Assembly: GCA_019187665.1 (NCBI GenBank)
Contig: JABARH010000040.1
Coordinates: forward strand, 1 to 64,000
Origin: Anaerolineales bacterium
Lineage (GTDB): Bacteria; Chloroflexota; Anaerolineae; Anaerolineales; Villigracilaceae
Length of the DNA stretch: 64,000 nt
Direction: 5' to 3'
Shown here: positions 8,437 to 17,362 of the stretch, piece by piece
How positions within the stretch are numbered: position 1 is the stretch's first letter
Layout of the letters: the number at the start of each line of letters is the position of its first letter
Translations under genes and position numbers: made by a program
Notes under the pieces: generated by a model
The model's input: only the letters and a program-made list of their open reading frames with translations
The model's database searches: none
Told to the model about the DNA's origin: nothing

Positions 8437-9173
8437 GATTTTCTCCATTCCTGATACAGGCCCAACCTCCCGCCCTCGCCATCGGAATAAAAAACATCCA
8501 CCACGTCAAATTCACATTCGTTTGCCAGCGACTGCAACTCCTCCTGGCTGAATTGATGCACATACCGCAGGCCTTCGCCGCCGCGCTTCCAATCCAGCAG
8601 ATAGTCGCCTTCATCCACGTCATGCTCCGTCAAGCCGACGCGCTCCCATGGCTGAACACGCGCGCGGAGTTTGTCGCTGTTAAGAAATTGCCAGGCAGAG
8701 AGAATAAAGCGCCCGTTTGGAGCAAGCAGCAAATGGACGGTTTGAAGGAAGCGCAAACGCAGCTCCCTTGAAGGAAAATGATGAAGCGTCGCAAAACACA
8801 CGATCAGCGACCAGCCGTCGTTGAGCGCCGGATGGCTGATGGATAACTGCCGGCGGATCGTGGATAGATTCGTTAAATCGGCCTCCATGAAGCGCGCCGG
8901 GAACCCGGTTGGGATATCGGATGCGTCGTCGAGCAGGGGCAGGCTGAAGTCGAGGCCCAGGTATGAGCCGGAGTGGGCGCAGCGGGCGAGGGCGCGCGCC
9001 AGTTCCCCGTTGCCGCATCCCAGGTCCAGCACAGATTCATTCCCGTCCAACATGTCCATAAAGCGCGTAACGCCGGGTTGCAGCCGCTGGCGCGTGGCGG
9101 AAAATTCCTCGCCAAAATGCTCGTAGAAGTCTCGATTGAGTTGGATCAGGCGCTGGGCGGTGGCAGAATTCAT
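8433..9173 (-). CDS. Class I SAM methyltransferase, Trm9/ALKBH8-like
   Basis: The 246-residue protein has an N-terminal FYEHFGEEFSATR segment, the SAM-binding VLDLGCGNG motif (residues 48–56), a D-F-S motif II and the segment LHHFPSRELR near 130. Its C-terminal part contains a tryptophan-rich stretch and RYVHQFSQEEL. This arrangement mirrors eukaryotic Trm9, with FSQTR, GCGNG, VHHWSTRERR and YYHLYREGEL. Trm9 methylates cm5U to mcm5U at the wobble base of tRNA. An Elp3 homologue, which makes cm5U, lies about 0.8 kb away, so the same role is inferred. The gene appears leaderless: TATAAT ends 6 nt before the ATG and no Shine–Dalgarno is visible. Other methyltransferase substrates remain possible. 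Confidence 0.75.
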   Translation of the reverse strand: MNSATAQRLIQLNRDFYEHFGEEFSATRQRLQPGVTRFMDMLDGNESVLDLGCGNGELARALARCAHSGSYLGLDFSLPLLDDASDIPTGFPARFMEADLTNLSTIRRQLSISHPALNDGWSLIVCFATLHHFPSRELRLRFLQTVHLLLAPNGRFILSAWQFLNSDKLRARVQPWERVGLTEHDVDEGDYLLDWKRGGEGLRYVHQFSQEELQSLANECEFDVVDVFYSDGEGGRLGLYQEWRKS

Positions 9174-9179
9174 GTCCAG

Positions 9180-9196
9180 ATTATAACGGGTATAAT
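9180..9196. promoter_or_regulatory. Divergent pair of leaderless promoters
   Basis: The 30-base gap between the methyltransferase and APS reductase starts holds two TATAAT boxes: 9180–9185 on the minus strand (6 nt from its ATG) and 9191–9196 on the plus strand (7 nt from its ATG). With standard −10 to start-site spacing, both transcripts would begin at or next to the A of the start codon. Confidence 0.7.
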
Positions 9197-9203
9197 TTTA
9201 TCC

Positions 9204-9920
9204 ATGTCATTCGCCGATGAGTTACGCCGCCAGTCGCAGGAGCTGGAATGCAGACCGCCGCAGGAAATTTTAGAATGGGCGATTCACGAATATGGCGATA
9301 CCATCGCCATGAGTTGTTCATTTCAAACACAGTCCATGCCGCTTTTGCATATGGTCACGCGCATCAAGCCGAATATCCGCGTGTTCTTCCTCGACACCGG
9401 CTATCATTTTTGGGAGACGCTCATCTTCTGCGCGCGCGTCGCCTCAGATTGGAACCTGAACCTGATAGACCTGCGCCGCGACCCGCGCTGGGATGCGTTT
9501 GTGCGGCAGAATCTGCGCGCGCTTCCCGCCGACGACCCCAACCTGTGTTGCTACATCCACAAAGTCCAGCCGATGCAAAAGGCCGTCGGGAGCGTACGCG
9601 CCTGGCTCTCTGGCATCCGCCGCGACCAGACCGAAACCCGCGCGCGGGCGCACATTTTGGAATTGCAGGAAGACGGCTTGATGAAGGTCAATCCCATGCT
9701 GAATTGGAAAAAGGCCGACGTGAATCGTTATATCGAGGAACACAACCTGCCAAAACATCCCCTGCTGGAAAAAGGATACCGCTCGATCGGATGCGCTCCC
9801 TGTACCGCCGCCATCGGCGCGGACGATTCGGACCGGGCCGGACGCTGGTCCGGGCGCGGCAAAACCGAATGTGGACTCCACACAAACATGTTCAAGCAGA
9901 AGGAGTATGTGAACACGTAG
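9204..9920 (+). CDS. cysH: Adenylyl-sulfate (APS) reductase, CysH family
   Basis: The 238-residue protein belongs to the PP-loop sulfonucleotide reductases, with the substrate-binding SCSFQTQ segment, FLDTGYHFWET, and R-D-Q-T-E. Cys115-Cys116 and Cys197-x-x-Cys200 form the CC-x80-CxxC 4Fe–4S signature that separates APS reductases from PAPS reductases. The C-terminal T-E-C-G-L-H carries the catalytic cysteine. It reduces activated sulfate to sulfite in assimilation. No sulfate adenylyltransferase gene is nearby. The start was chosen at the ATG 7 nt after a TATAAT box; the gene seems leaderless. It lies between the Trm9-like and Elp3 genes. Confidence 0.92.
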   Translation: MSFADELRRQSQELECRPPQEILEWAIHEYGDTIAMSCSFQTQSMPLLHMVTRIKPNIRVFFLDTGYHFWETLIFCARVASDWNLNLIDLRRDPRWDAFVRQNLRALPADDPNLCCYIHKVQPMQKAVGSVRAWLSGIRRDQTETRARAHILELQEDGLMKVNPMLNWKKADVNRYIEEHNLPKHPLLEKGYRSIGCAPCTAAIGADDSDRAGRWSGRGKTECGLHTNMFKQKEYVNT

Positions 9921-9961
9921 ACCCGTACCCAAGCGGCCGCTCTACCTGTATGCCTCCCCCC

Positions 9962-11584
9962 ATGTCCAAAGAATCCTGGCTCGCCGCCAACACGCTCACC
10001 CCTGAAAAGATCGCCCTCGCCCGCCGCGTGGTGGACGAGGTTCGCCGCGGACGCAACCTGGGCGACAGCCTGCGCGCGCACGCCCTCAAACCGGGCGGGG
10101 TGCTGGGCAAGTCGTTTCTGGTGGCGGCGTACCACGAAATGGTCGCGGACGGGACGATGACTGCCGACACGCTGCTGTTCGATAAATTGCGCATGAAACC
10201 CGTGCGCACCCTCTCCGGCGTAACGACAGTCACCGTGCTGACCAAACCATATCCCTGCCCCGGCAAGTGCATCTTCTGTCCCACCGACGTGCGCATGCCC
10301 AAGAGTTACCTGCCCGACGAACCCGGAGCGATGCGCGGACTCGAGCATCAGTTCGATCCATACGCGCAGACGCGCTCGCGCATCACGCAACTGGAGAATC
10401 TCGGGCATCCCACCGACAAGATCGAATTGCTGATTCTCGGCGGGACGTGGTCCTCGTATCGCCGCGATTACCAGGAATGGTTCGTGGCGCGTTGTTTCGA
10501 CGCGCTGAACGACATCCACCGCGAGGGCCGCGAAGAACCGCCCGAAGGTTCTGTAGTGAATCTTTCCGAACTTCAATCACAAAATGAAACCGCAGCGCAC
10601 CGTAATGTGGGACTGGTGATCGAGACGCGCCCGGACGAGATCACGCTGGACGAACTGCGCTGGCTGCGCCGCCTCGGCGTGACGAAGGTGCAGTTGGGCG
10701 CGCAAAGCCTCGACGACCACATCCTCGAGATCAACCGGCGCGGGCACGACGCGGCCGCCACGCAGCGCGCGGTGTCGCTCCTGCGCGCGGCCGGATTCAA
10801 AATCGTTCTGCATTGGATGCCCAATCTGCTCGGCGCGACTCCCCACTCGGACCGCGCCGATTTTGCCAGACTCTGGCAGGGGTTTTGCCCCGACGAAATC
10901 AAGATCTACCCCAATCAACTGCTTGCCAACGCCGAACTCTACCAATACTGGCAGCGCGGCGAATTTCATCCATACACCACGCCCGAACTGATCGAACTGA
11001 TCGCGGACATCAAACCGACCATCCCGCGCTATTGCCGCGTCAACCGCGTCATCCGCGATATCCCATCCACGAATGTGGTCGAGGGAAATCGGCGCACCTC
11101 CCTGCGCCAGGATATCCAGATCGAGATGAAAAAGCGCGGCACACATTGCGAGTGCATCCGCTGCCGCGAGGTAAAAGGAAAAGCGGTCCATCCCGACTCG
11201 TTAAAATTGAACGATCTGCCCTATCAGACCGATTCGGCCGAGGAGCGTTTCATCTCATTCGTCACACCAGACGATCAACTGGCGGGCTTTATTCGGCTCT
11301 CACTGCCGAGTCAAAATTCTCCCGCGACAGAAATGAGCGACCTCGAGAACGCGGCGCTGATCCGCGAAGTGCATGTATACGGGCAATCGCTTCCCGTCGG
11401 CGCGGAGCGGGCCGGGGCGGCGCAGCATGCCGGACTGGGCGCCCGCCTGCTCGTCGAGGCCGAGGCGGTTGCCAGGGAGCGCGGTTTTGCGCGCCTGGCG
11501 GTCATCTCCGCTGTCGGCACGCGCGGCTATTATCTTAATCGCGGATTCGAGCGCGGCGAACTGTACCTGGTGAAAGCGATCTAA
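9962..11584 (+). CDS. elp3: Elp3-family radical SAM tRNA uridine-34 carboxymethyl synthase
   Basis: The 540-residue protein carries the Elp3 hallmark CPGKCIFCPTDVRMPKSY, with radical-SAM cysteines 99, 103 and 106. Near the C-terminus is a zinc-binding GTHCECIRCREV segment, then a GNAT-type acetyltransferase domain (GLGARLLVEAEAVARERGF). Elp3 uses acetyl-CoA and SAM to make cm5U at the tRNA wobble position, and the Dehalococcoides homologue has been studied structurally. The start is uncertain: an ATG at 9950 and one at 9962 are both in frame and neither has a clear ribosome site. The gene lies 42 bases after cysH and is probably transcribed with it. Confidence 0.92.
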   Translation: MSKESWLAANTLTPEKIALARRVVDEVRRGRNLGDSLRAHALKPGGVLGKSFLVAAYHEMVADGTMTADTLLFDKLRMKPVRTLSGVTTVTVLTKPYPCPGKCIFCPTDVRMPKSYLPDEPGAMRGLEHQFDPYAQTRSRITQLENLGHPTDKIELLILGGTWSSYRRDYQEWFVARCFDALNDIHREGREEPPEGSVVNLSELQSQNETAAHRNVGLVIETRPDEITLDELRWLRRLGVTKVQLGAQSLDDHILEINRRGHDAAATQRAVSLLRAAGFKIVLHWMPNLLGATPHSDRADFARLWQGFCPDEIKIYPNQLLANAELYQYWQRGEFHPYTTPELIELIADIKPTIPRYCRVNRVIRDIPSTNVVEGNRRTSLRQDIQIEMKKRGTHCECIRCREVKGKAVHPDSLKLNDLPYQTDSAEERFISFVTPDDQLAGFIRLSLPSQNSPATEMSDLENAALIREVHVYGQSLPVGAERAGAAQHAGLGARLLVEAEAVARERGFARLAVISAVGTRGYYLNRGFERGELYLVKAI

Positions 11585-11632
11585 TTTCTGCGCGTCGCAA
11601 CCGGTCGCGCAGGGCGCGTTCGCGGAACCATT

Positions 11633-11648
11633 GGCGTTAGAGAATGCC
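11633..11648. repeat. Short palindromic repeat, GGCGTT–AGAG–AATGCC
   Basis: GGCGTT can pair with AATGCC (one G·U) around AGAG. It is the same motif as in the 2072, 28317 and 28395 intergenic regions. It sits in the elp3–chromate transporter spacer. Confidence 0.45.
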
Positions 11649-11738
11649 GGTTATGCCTACATCCTGAACTTTCTCACCGCAAAGACCGGAGTTCCACCAC
11701 TTATTTTGCCTCTGCGGTCTGCACGGCGAATCAACCCC

Positions 11739-12254
11739 ATGGACCCCTACCTCGATCTTTTCCTGACCTTTCTCAAAGTCAACCTGCTCAGCACATCCGG
11801 CCCCGCCTCGGTGGGACTGCTCTACAACGAGGCTGTCGGCAAATTCGTGACGGACGGCGAATTCGTGCAGGCGGTAGGATTCTCCTCCGTGCTGCCCGGC
11901 TCGGACGCGTTGCAACTGGCAATGTACGTCGGCTACGCCGCGGGCGGCATTGCCGGCGGGCTGGTCTCTTTGCTGGCCTCGATTCTGCCGCCCACGGTGT
12001 TGATCTTCGGCGCGGTCATGGTACTGCATCGCGTCCGGCGCGAAGCGTGGGTGGCAAGCTTTGTCGAAGGGTTAACCCCGGCCATCTCGGTCGTCATCCT
12101 GTTCGCGGCATGGAGGATTTTTGAAAAGGGCAGCGAGACCGGCTGGCAGGGATGGCTGATCGGCGCGGCGAGCCTGGCGGCGCTGTTGCTCAACGCCCCG
12201 GCGCGCATCGTTGTGATGGCCGCGGCGGCGCTGGGGGTGATCTGGTTTTCATGA
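11739..12254 (+). CDS. Chromate transporter half-protein (CHR family), first of a pair
   Basis: The 171-residue membrane protein is one CHR domain with the family motif near the N-terminus (LLSTSGPASVGLLYNEAVG) and five to six membrane segments. Short-chain CHR proteins work as pairs encoded by adjacent genes, and the next gene is clearly its paralogue. Together they would export chromate or an unknown anion. The N-terminal FxGP-type motif appears as SGP, and the VLPGSDALQLAMYVGY segment replaces the usual PGP motif. The stop overlaps the partner's start as ATGA. No clear ribosome site precedes the chosen ATG. Confidence 0.85.
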   Translation: MDPYLDLFLTFLKVNLLSTSGPASVGLLYNEAVGKFVTDGEFVQAVGFSSVLPGSDALQLAMYVGYAAGGIAGGLVSLLASILPPTVLIFGAVMVLHRVRREAWVASFVEGLTPAISVVILFAAWRIFEKGSETGWQGWLIGAASLAALLLNAPARIVVMAAAALGVIWFS

Positions 12255-12790
12255 ACCCGCCTTCTACATTCATCGTCTGGCTGAGGCTGCTCTGGATGTT
12301 CCTAAAGGTGAACCTGCTTTCGCCTTCGGGACCGGCTTCCATCGGCCTGCTTTATAAGGAAGCGGTGGGGAGCATGATGAGCGAGGAACGCTTTGTGGAA
12401 GCGGTCGGTTTCTCGAACCTGCTGCCCGGCAGCGAAGCGCTGAAACTTGCCATGTTCGTCGGCTACGCGGCGGGCGGAATCCCCGGCGTGTTTACAGCGC
12501 TTCTCGGCGCGGTCCTGCCTCCGACCGTGATGATGCTGGCGGTGGCGTTCGCGCTGCAACAGTTCGAACAGGCAGACTGGTTGAACGGATTCGTATTAGG
12601 CATGAGCCCGGCCGTGGCGGCGTTGATGGTCACAGTGGCATGGGAGCTCGCGCGCGCCACGCGCTCCAGGCAGATCACGCGCCGCTTTATGCTGATCGCC
12701 GTTCTCAGCGCGGTCGCGCTGTATTTCAACACTCCCTCTCCCATCGTGCTGCTCGGCGCCGGCGTATTGGGAGTCATCCTCTATCGCTGA
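12251..12790 (+). CDS. Chromate transporter half-protein (CHR family), second of a pair
   Basis: The 179-residue paralogue of the preceding gene is translationally coupled through an ATGA overlap. It shares LLSPSGPASIGLLYKEAVG and LLPGSEALKLAMFVGYAAG with its partner, so the pair arose by duplication. Membrane topology of the two halves is expected to be antiparallel, as known for short-chain CHR pairs. Substrate specificity for chromate is assumed from the family only. Confidence 0.85.
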   Translation: MNPPSTFIVWLRLLWMFLKVNLLSPSGPASIGLLYKEAVGSMMSEERFVEAVGFSNLLPGSEALKLAMFVGYAAGGIPGVFTALLGAVLPPTVMMLAVAFALQQFEQADWLNGFVLGMSPAVAALMVTVAWELARATRSRQITRRFMLIAVLSAVALYFNTPSPIVLLGAGVLGVILYR

Positions 12791-12801
12791 TTTTTTCACT
12801 T

Positions 12802-12826
12802 GCGTAGTTTGCGCCTCTGGCGCAGA
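12802..12826. repeat. Short hairpin repeat related to the 2008–2065 copies
   Basis: GCGTAGTTTGCGCC followed by TCTGGCGCAGA is nearly identical to the unit at 2040–2065. TTTGCGCC and GGCGCA form a perfect hairpin. It lies in the short gap before the universal stress gene. Confidence 0.5.
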
Positions 12827-12864
12827 AACGGCGGGGGGCGCCGACTCCGCACAAAGAGAGAACC

Positions 12865-13716
12865 ATGAAACCGGAAATTTTTATTTTTACCAACGGACAC
12901 CCGACGACGCTCCCCGCCATCGAATGCGGCGCGTGGCTGGGCGCGTCCATGCAGGTTCCACTGCGACTCATCGGCGTGGACGAGAACCCCTCGCCCGCGC
13001 AAATTGACGAGGAGGTGCACCCGCTGGAGGCGGTCTTCGAGGACGCGGTGCAGGTCTTCCGCCGCGCCGGGGTGAAGTATCAGCTGGAAGTGCTGGTGGG
13101 TCATGCCGAGGAGGTGATTCCAAAACGCGCGCAAGAGCAGAACGAGATGGTGGCGGTCGGCCCGCTGGGGCGCCCGTCGTTGAAGCGTTTGATCAGCGGG
13201 CGCTCGTTCCGTTACTTGATGGAGGAGGTGCGCGGCCCCCTGCTGTATGCGCCCAGGGTGAAACTGCCGATGCGAAAAATTCTCGTCTGCCTCGGCGGGC
13301 TGGGATACACTGTCACCGCGCAGGCGCTGGCCTTCCGGGTGGCGGCCGCGGCCCGCGCCGAAGTGACCCTGCTCATGGTTGTGCCGCCAGTGGAACTGGA
13401 TTATCCGGAAGCGCGCGTCCTCCGCGACAACTGGCATCGCCTGGTAGAGACCGACACCCTGGCCGGGCGCAATCTTCGCCAGGGATTGGAGATCGCGCGC
13501 ACGGCCGGTCTGGCCGCAGCGGTGACGGTGCGGCATGGAAATGTGATGGATGAGATTTTATCGGAAGTGAAGACGGGGAATTATGACCTGTTGTGCATGG
13601 GGTCGCCGTTCAGTTCAACTGCCCTGCGGCAGTTATATACCCCCAACATTACAGCAGAGATCGCCGAGAGCGACCTCGTGCCGGTCCTGACTGCGCGCTT
13701 TGCGAGGGATGGGTAG
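12865..13716 (+). CDS. Tandem universal stress protein (two Usp domains)
   Basis: The 283-residue protein contains two Usp-like halves, residues 1–133 and 134–283. The second half has a clear Usp start (RKILVCLGGLGYT) and the nucleotide-loop-like DLLCMGSPFSSTALRQL. The ATP-binding G-x2-G-x9-G pattern is only partly kept, so ligand binding is uncertain. The gene stands alone between the chromate pair and a convergent membrane protein, with an 11-base gap to the latter. Confidence 0.8.
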   Translation: MKPEIFIFTNGHPTTLPAIECGAWLGASMQVPLRLIGVDENPSPAQIDEEVHPLEAVFEDAVQVFRRAGVKYQLEVLVGHAEEVIPKRAQEQNEMVAVGPLGRPSLKRLISGRSFRYLMEEVRGPLLYAPRVKLPMRKILVCLGGLGYTVTAQALAFRVAAAARAEVTLLMVVPPVELDYPEARVLRDNWHRLVETDTLAGRNLRQGLEIARTAGLAAAVTVRHGNVMDEILSEVKTGNYDLLCMGSPFSSTALRQLYTPNITAEIAESDLVPVLTARFARDG

Positions 13717-13727
13717 GCCCACCCCTC

Positions 13728-14435
13728 TCACCCTCCCGGCGTATATTTCTTTTCCCATGCCGCGATCGCCGAGCGGATCTCGCTTTGGATCTGGGGGTCG
13801 GTCACTTCGCTCACACTGTTAAATTTTTGGCTCCCGCATATCACCGTCACGCCGCCTTCGAGTGATTCGACCAGGCGGATGCCGCGTTCGGCAGATGGTC
13901 CACCTGCGAGGCGTTCTTGTAGAATTTCGTTAATTTGCGCGACCATGCTGAGGGGCGCGGCAGGCCTGTCTTCTTTTTGAACGGGTCCGGGGGAGGCAAC
14001 GGCCGGCGAGGGCGCAGCCGCAACGGGCGCGGGAGGAGGCGTTGCGGGTGCGGGGCGCGCAGATAGTTTTCCCTCGATCCACGGACGCAGCACGTTTAGC
14101 AGCGTGACCAGCCGCCTGCGATGCGCCTCGGAGATGGGGGTCGTGTTCACGGTCTGATCATCAAGATCGAGGCGCGGCGCTTCTTTCTCGTCGAGCCAGA
14201 GGCGTAAAAGATTCACGCCAGAGACGTTCACCGGTGCAGGCGCGGCCGGTGCCGGCTTTGCTTCGGCGATCGGGCGCTGGGCTTCCTTCCTGGCTTTTTC
14301 CTCGGCAAATTTGGCGCGCTCTTCCGCCTCCCTGATCTTCTTTTCGGCGCGCATATTCGAATCGAAAAAACCGATCGCCCAGCCAACGGCGAGCGCGATC
14401 AAACCGATCACGATGCGGATAATGGGTTCTGTCAT
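13728..14435 (-). CDS. Membrane-anchored protein of unknown function
   Basis: The 235-residue protein is read leftward from the ATG at 14435, whose ATGA overlaps the mutM stop, so the two are coupled. Residues 4–22 form one membrane helix. Residues 23–45 are a charged helix rich in Lys and Glu, probably a short coiled coil. An Ala/Pro-rich linker and two small folded segments (about 65–110 and 165–230) follow. No family is recognised. Being downstream of mutM may be incidental. Confidence 0.65.
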   Translation of the reverse strand: MTEPIIRIVIGLIALAVGWAIGFFDSNMRAEKKIREAEERAKFAEEKARKEAQRPIAEAKPAPAAPAPVNVSGVNLLRLWLDEKEAPRLDLDDQTVNTTPISEAHRRRLVTLLNVLRPWIEGKLSARPAPATPPPAPVAAAPSPAVASPGPVQKEDRPAAPLSMVAQINEILQERLAGGPSAERGIRLVESLEGGVTVICGSQKFNSVSEVTDPQIQSEIRSAIAAWEKKYTPGG

Positions 14436-15256
14436 GGTTGTCTCTTCCACGTTTGGCATTTGGGGCAGATGTGCGTGCCGCGCTGCCCAACAACAAGGCG
14501 CTGAATCTGCGTGCCGCAAACCGGGCACGGGCGGCCGGCGCGGTCGTACACCCTGAAATAATTTTGAAACTCGCCGCCGCGATAGGCCCAGTCTATGGAT
14601 GCGCCGTTGCGGCGGATGCCCTCGGTCAGCACGGCACGGATCGCTTCATACAGGCGGGCGGCCTGCGCGCGGCTCACGGACGCGGACGCGGTCAACGGGT
14701 GGAGACGCGCCATATGCAGGCTTTCATCTGTGTAGATGTTGCCCAGCCCAGCCAGGAAGGCCTGGTCGAGCAGGAGCGGTTTCAAACGGCGGTTGTGCGC
14801 GCGCAGGTTTTCGTACAACCACTGCGGCGTGAATTCATCGGAAAGCGGTTCCGGTCCGAGTCCGCCGACGACCAAATCTGGGTCGTCCGTGAGCCAGACG
14901 CGCCCAAACTTGCGCGCGTCGTTGAAGACGAGTTTAAAATTTTCACTGCGCGGCGCCGAAAGATCCAACAGCAGGCGGTCATGTTTCCCGGGTTTGTAGC
15001 CGCCTTCTTTTATAAATAAATCCCCGCTCATGCGCAAGTGGACAAACAGGCTATCGGCTGAAAGGATAATGTGGATGAATTTCGCGCGGCGGGCCACATG
15101 GAGGATTTTCTGCCCGCGAATTTGTTCTTTGAATTTTTTTGCGGAGGGAGTCGCCAGGGTCCGCGTCCAACGGACATCGGCGGCAAGAATCTCCGCGCCG
15201 GTCAGGTCCGGGCGGAGGGTACGTACAATGGTGTCAACCTCAGGCAGTTCGGGCAT
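14432..15256 (-). CDS. mutM: Formamidopyrimidine-DNA glycosylase
   Basis: The 274-residue protein begins M-P-E-L-P-E-V-D, giving the catalytic N-terminal Pro and Glu after Met removal. It keeps the catalytic lysine in RRAKFIHI near residue 59. The helix–two-turn–helix is present (LLLDQAFLAGLGNIYTDES), and the C-terminal zinc finger is complete, CPVC and CPKC, with the conserved arginine in QRGTHICP. It removes 8-oxoguanine and formamidopyrimidines and nicks the abasic site. Its stop overlaps the next gene by four bases. The prs gene is 40 bases upstream in the same direction. Confidence 0.95.
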   Translation of the reverse strand: MPELPEVDTIVRTLRPDLTGAEILAADVRWTRTLATPSAKKFKEQIRGQKILHVARRAKFIHIILSADSLFVHLRMSGDLFIKEGGYKPGKHDRLLLDLSAPRSENFKLVFNDARKFGRVWLTDDPDLVVGGLGPEPLSDEFTPQWLYENLRAHNRRLKPLLLDQAFLAGLGNIYTDESLHMARLHPLTASASVSRAQAARLYEAIRAVLTEGIRRNGASIDWAYRGGEFQNYFRVYDRAGRPCPVCGTQIQRLVVGQRGTHICPKCQTWKRQP

Positions 15257-15295
15257 GTTATCTTTTGGCTATGGGCTAAACGTCAACCGCCAAAC

Positions 15296-16288
15296 TCACT
15301 CGTTGAACATCTCTCCAACCGAACGGCCCTCGTGGGCGCGGATGATGACTTCGCCCAGCAATTTTGACACCGAAAGGACGGTGATCTTGCCTTCGAGAAT
15401 CTGCATCTTTTCCGCAGAAATTTTCACCGTGTCGGTGGTGATGATCTGCCTGACCGGCAGCGCGGCCAGGCGTGAGGCCGCGTCGCTGGAGAGGATGGCG
15501 TGAATGAAACACAGGTACACTTCACGCGCGCCATTCTTTTTGACAAGCTGCACCGCCTGCGCGATGGAGCCGCCGGTATCCACCTCGTCATCCACGATGA
15601 TCACATCGCGGTCGTTCACGTCGCCGATCAGGGTTAGTGCTTCGGCGTTGGGGGTATTGCCAGTGCGGCGCTTTTCGATGAAGGCGATGGTCGTGTTCAG
15701 GTCGGCGGCATAGTTGCGTCCTTTTTTCGCAAAACCCAGGTCCACCGCGACCACTACCGGGTCGTGCAGTTGCGGGCGATATTCCGCGTTGACATGATCG
15801 GTGAGGAGCGAGGAGGCCGTCAGCACGTCGCCGGGGATCGAGAAGAATCCCTGCACCTGTCCGGCATGCGGGTCGAGCGTCATGTAGCGATCGGCGCCTG
15901 CGGCCTCGATCATGTCGGCCACGAGGCGCGCCGTGATGGGGACGCGCGGTTGGTCTTTTTTGTCCGAGCGGCCGTAGCACAGATACGGCACGACCGCCGT
16001 GATGCGCGCAGCCGAGTCGAGCCGCAGGGTCTGGATGGTGATGAGCAGTTCCATCAGGTTGCGATGCACAGGCGATGCGGTGGACTGGACCACGTACACA
16101 TCCTGCCCGCGCGCGCTGCCCTGTAATTTGACGAAGAGATTCTCGTTTGGAAATTCGATCACGTCGTGCGCGCTGAGTTCCAAGCCGATGTAGCGGGCGA
16201 TCTTGTCCGCCAGGTCGGGCGCGCCGGTGCCGGCAAAAAGTTTAATATCGCCGTATACGCGTTGCTCGAATTTATGCTGTCTGGTCAT
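15296..16288 (-). CDS. prs: Ribose-phosphate pyrophosphokinase
   Basis: The 330-residue class I PRPP synthetase makes PRPP from ribose 5-phosphate and ATP for nucleotide, His and Trp synthesis. Visible signatures are F-P-N-E-N-L-F in the ATP region, SDKKDQPRVPI in the flexible loop, TLDPHAGQVQGFF and the PRPP-binding loop VIIVDDEVDTGGS. An AAAGGAG site precedes the ATG. It is slightly longer than the usual ~315 residues at the N-terminus. mutM follows in the same direction. Confidence 0.95.
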   Translation of the reverse strand: MTRQHKFEQRVYGDIKLFAGTGAPDLADKIARYIGLELSAHDVIEFPNENLFVKLQGSARGQDVYVVQSTASPVHRNLMELLITIQTLRLDSAARITAVVPYLCYGRSDKKDQPRVPITARLVADMIEAAGADRYMTLDPHAGQVQGFFSIPGDVLTASSLLTDHVNAEYRPQLHDPVVVAVDLGFAKKGRNYAADLNTTIAFIEKRRTGNTPNAEALTLIGDVNDRDVIIVDDEVDTGGSIAQAVQLVKKNGAREVYLCFIHAILSSDAASRLAALPVRQIITTDTVKISAEKMQILEGKITVLSVSKLLGEVIIRAHEGRSVGEMFNE

Positions 16289-16345
16289 TCATTCTCCTTT
16301 TGACGCGCTCTCGATCGTCGGCTGCAATCTGTCTTCGGGACGATG

Positions 16346-17347
16346 TCATGCCTGCCTGTCGTTTACCAGCGTACGCACCGCCTCCCAGGGCGAGAGTTTT
16401 CGTTCAAAAATATTCTGGATCACCGACTCGAACGTTTCGCCCGAGAGTTCCGCATGGAAGCGCCGCACCAACGCTTCCCGCAGCAACGCCTCCACCTCCG
16501 ACCTGAGGCGCTCGCGCTCGCGCAGATTCCACCCGCCCGTCGAGCGCAGGTGCGCGGCATGCAGGGCGATCGCGGCCGCCAACCCCTCGACCCCCTTCCC
16601 GTCCGTCGCCACCGTGCGGCAGATCGGCGGAATCCACAACCGAGAGTCCGCCGCCTCCGCCGCCGCGTCCGCGATCATTGGCCGTCCATGATGCAAAAAT
16701 TTTTTCCGCGTCGGATGCGCCAGTTCCAGCATGGACCTGAGCGCCTTCTCTGTGTTTTCCACGCCGGGTCTATCCGCCTTGTTGATTGCCAGCACATCCG
16801 CGATCTCAAGGATACCGGCCTTGATGGCTTGAATGTCGTCGCCGAGGCCGGGCGCCTCCACCACGACCGTCGTATGCGCGAGGCGGGCGATATTCACTTC
16901 ATTTTGTCCCGCGCCAACCGTCTCGATCATCACGATCTCAAACCCCGCCGCGTCGAAGACCAGCGTCATGGCCGCGGTGGTCTGCGCCAGCCCGCCCAGC
17001 GAACCGCGCGAGGCCATAGAACGGATAAACACGCCGGCGTCGCCAGAGAGGTCGCGCATGCGTACGCGGTCTCCGAGGACCGCCCCGCCCGTGAACGGAC
17101 TGGATGGATCCACCGCGACAATGGCGACGCGTTTCTCTTGCTTGCGAAAATGCAGCGCCAGTTGATTCACCAGCGATGATTTACCGGTGCCGGGCGCGCC
17201 GGTAATCCCAACCAAATGCGCTCTGCCGCTGTACGAAAACAACTCCGCGAGAGCCGCGCGCGCCTCGGGCGAATCGCCTTCCACGTGCGTCAGCAAACGC
17301 GCCAACGCCAGACGGTCGCCGCTCAAAACAGATTCTGCGAGGGTCAT
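16346..17347 (-). CDS. meaB: Methylmalonyl-CoA mutase-associated GTPase MeaB/ArgK
   Basis: The 333-residue G3E-family GTPase has a P-loop (GAPGTGKSS), switch region DPSSPFTGGAVLGDR, Walker B-like IETVGAGQNEV and the base-specificity motif N-K-A-D. MeaB protects and reloads B12-dependent mutases such as methylmalonyl-CoA mutase. The start chosen (MTLAESVLSGDR) aligns with the family; longer starts would lie in a terminator-like hairpin. The B12-binding domain gene is just upstream, but no catalytic mutase subunit is in the window. No good ribosome site is visible. Confidence 0.92.
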   Translation of the reverse strand: MTLAESVLSGDRLALARLLTHVEGDSPEARAALAELFSYSGRAHLVGITGAPGTGKSSLVNQLALHFRKQEKRVAIVAVDPSSPFTGGAVLGDRVRMRDLSGDAGVFIRSMASRGSLGGLAQTTAAMTLVFDAAGFEIVMIETVGAGQNEVNIARLAHTTVVVEAPGLGDDIQAIKAGILEIADVLAINKADRPGVENTEKALRSMLELAHPTRKKFLHHGRPMIADAAAEAADSRLWIPPICRTVATDGKGVEGLAAAIALHAAHLRSTGGWNLRERERLRSEVEALLREALVRRFHAELSGETFESVIQNIFERKLSPWEAVRTLVNDRQA

Positions 17348-17362
17348 ATGCGCCATCAACAA

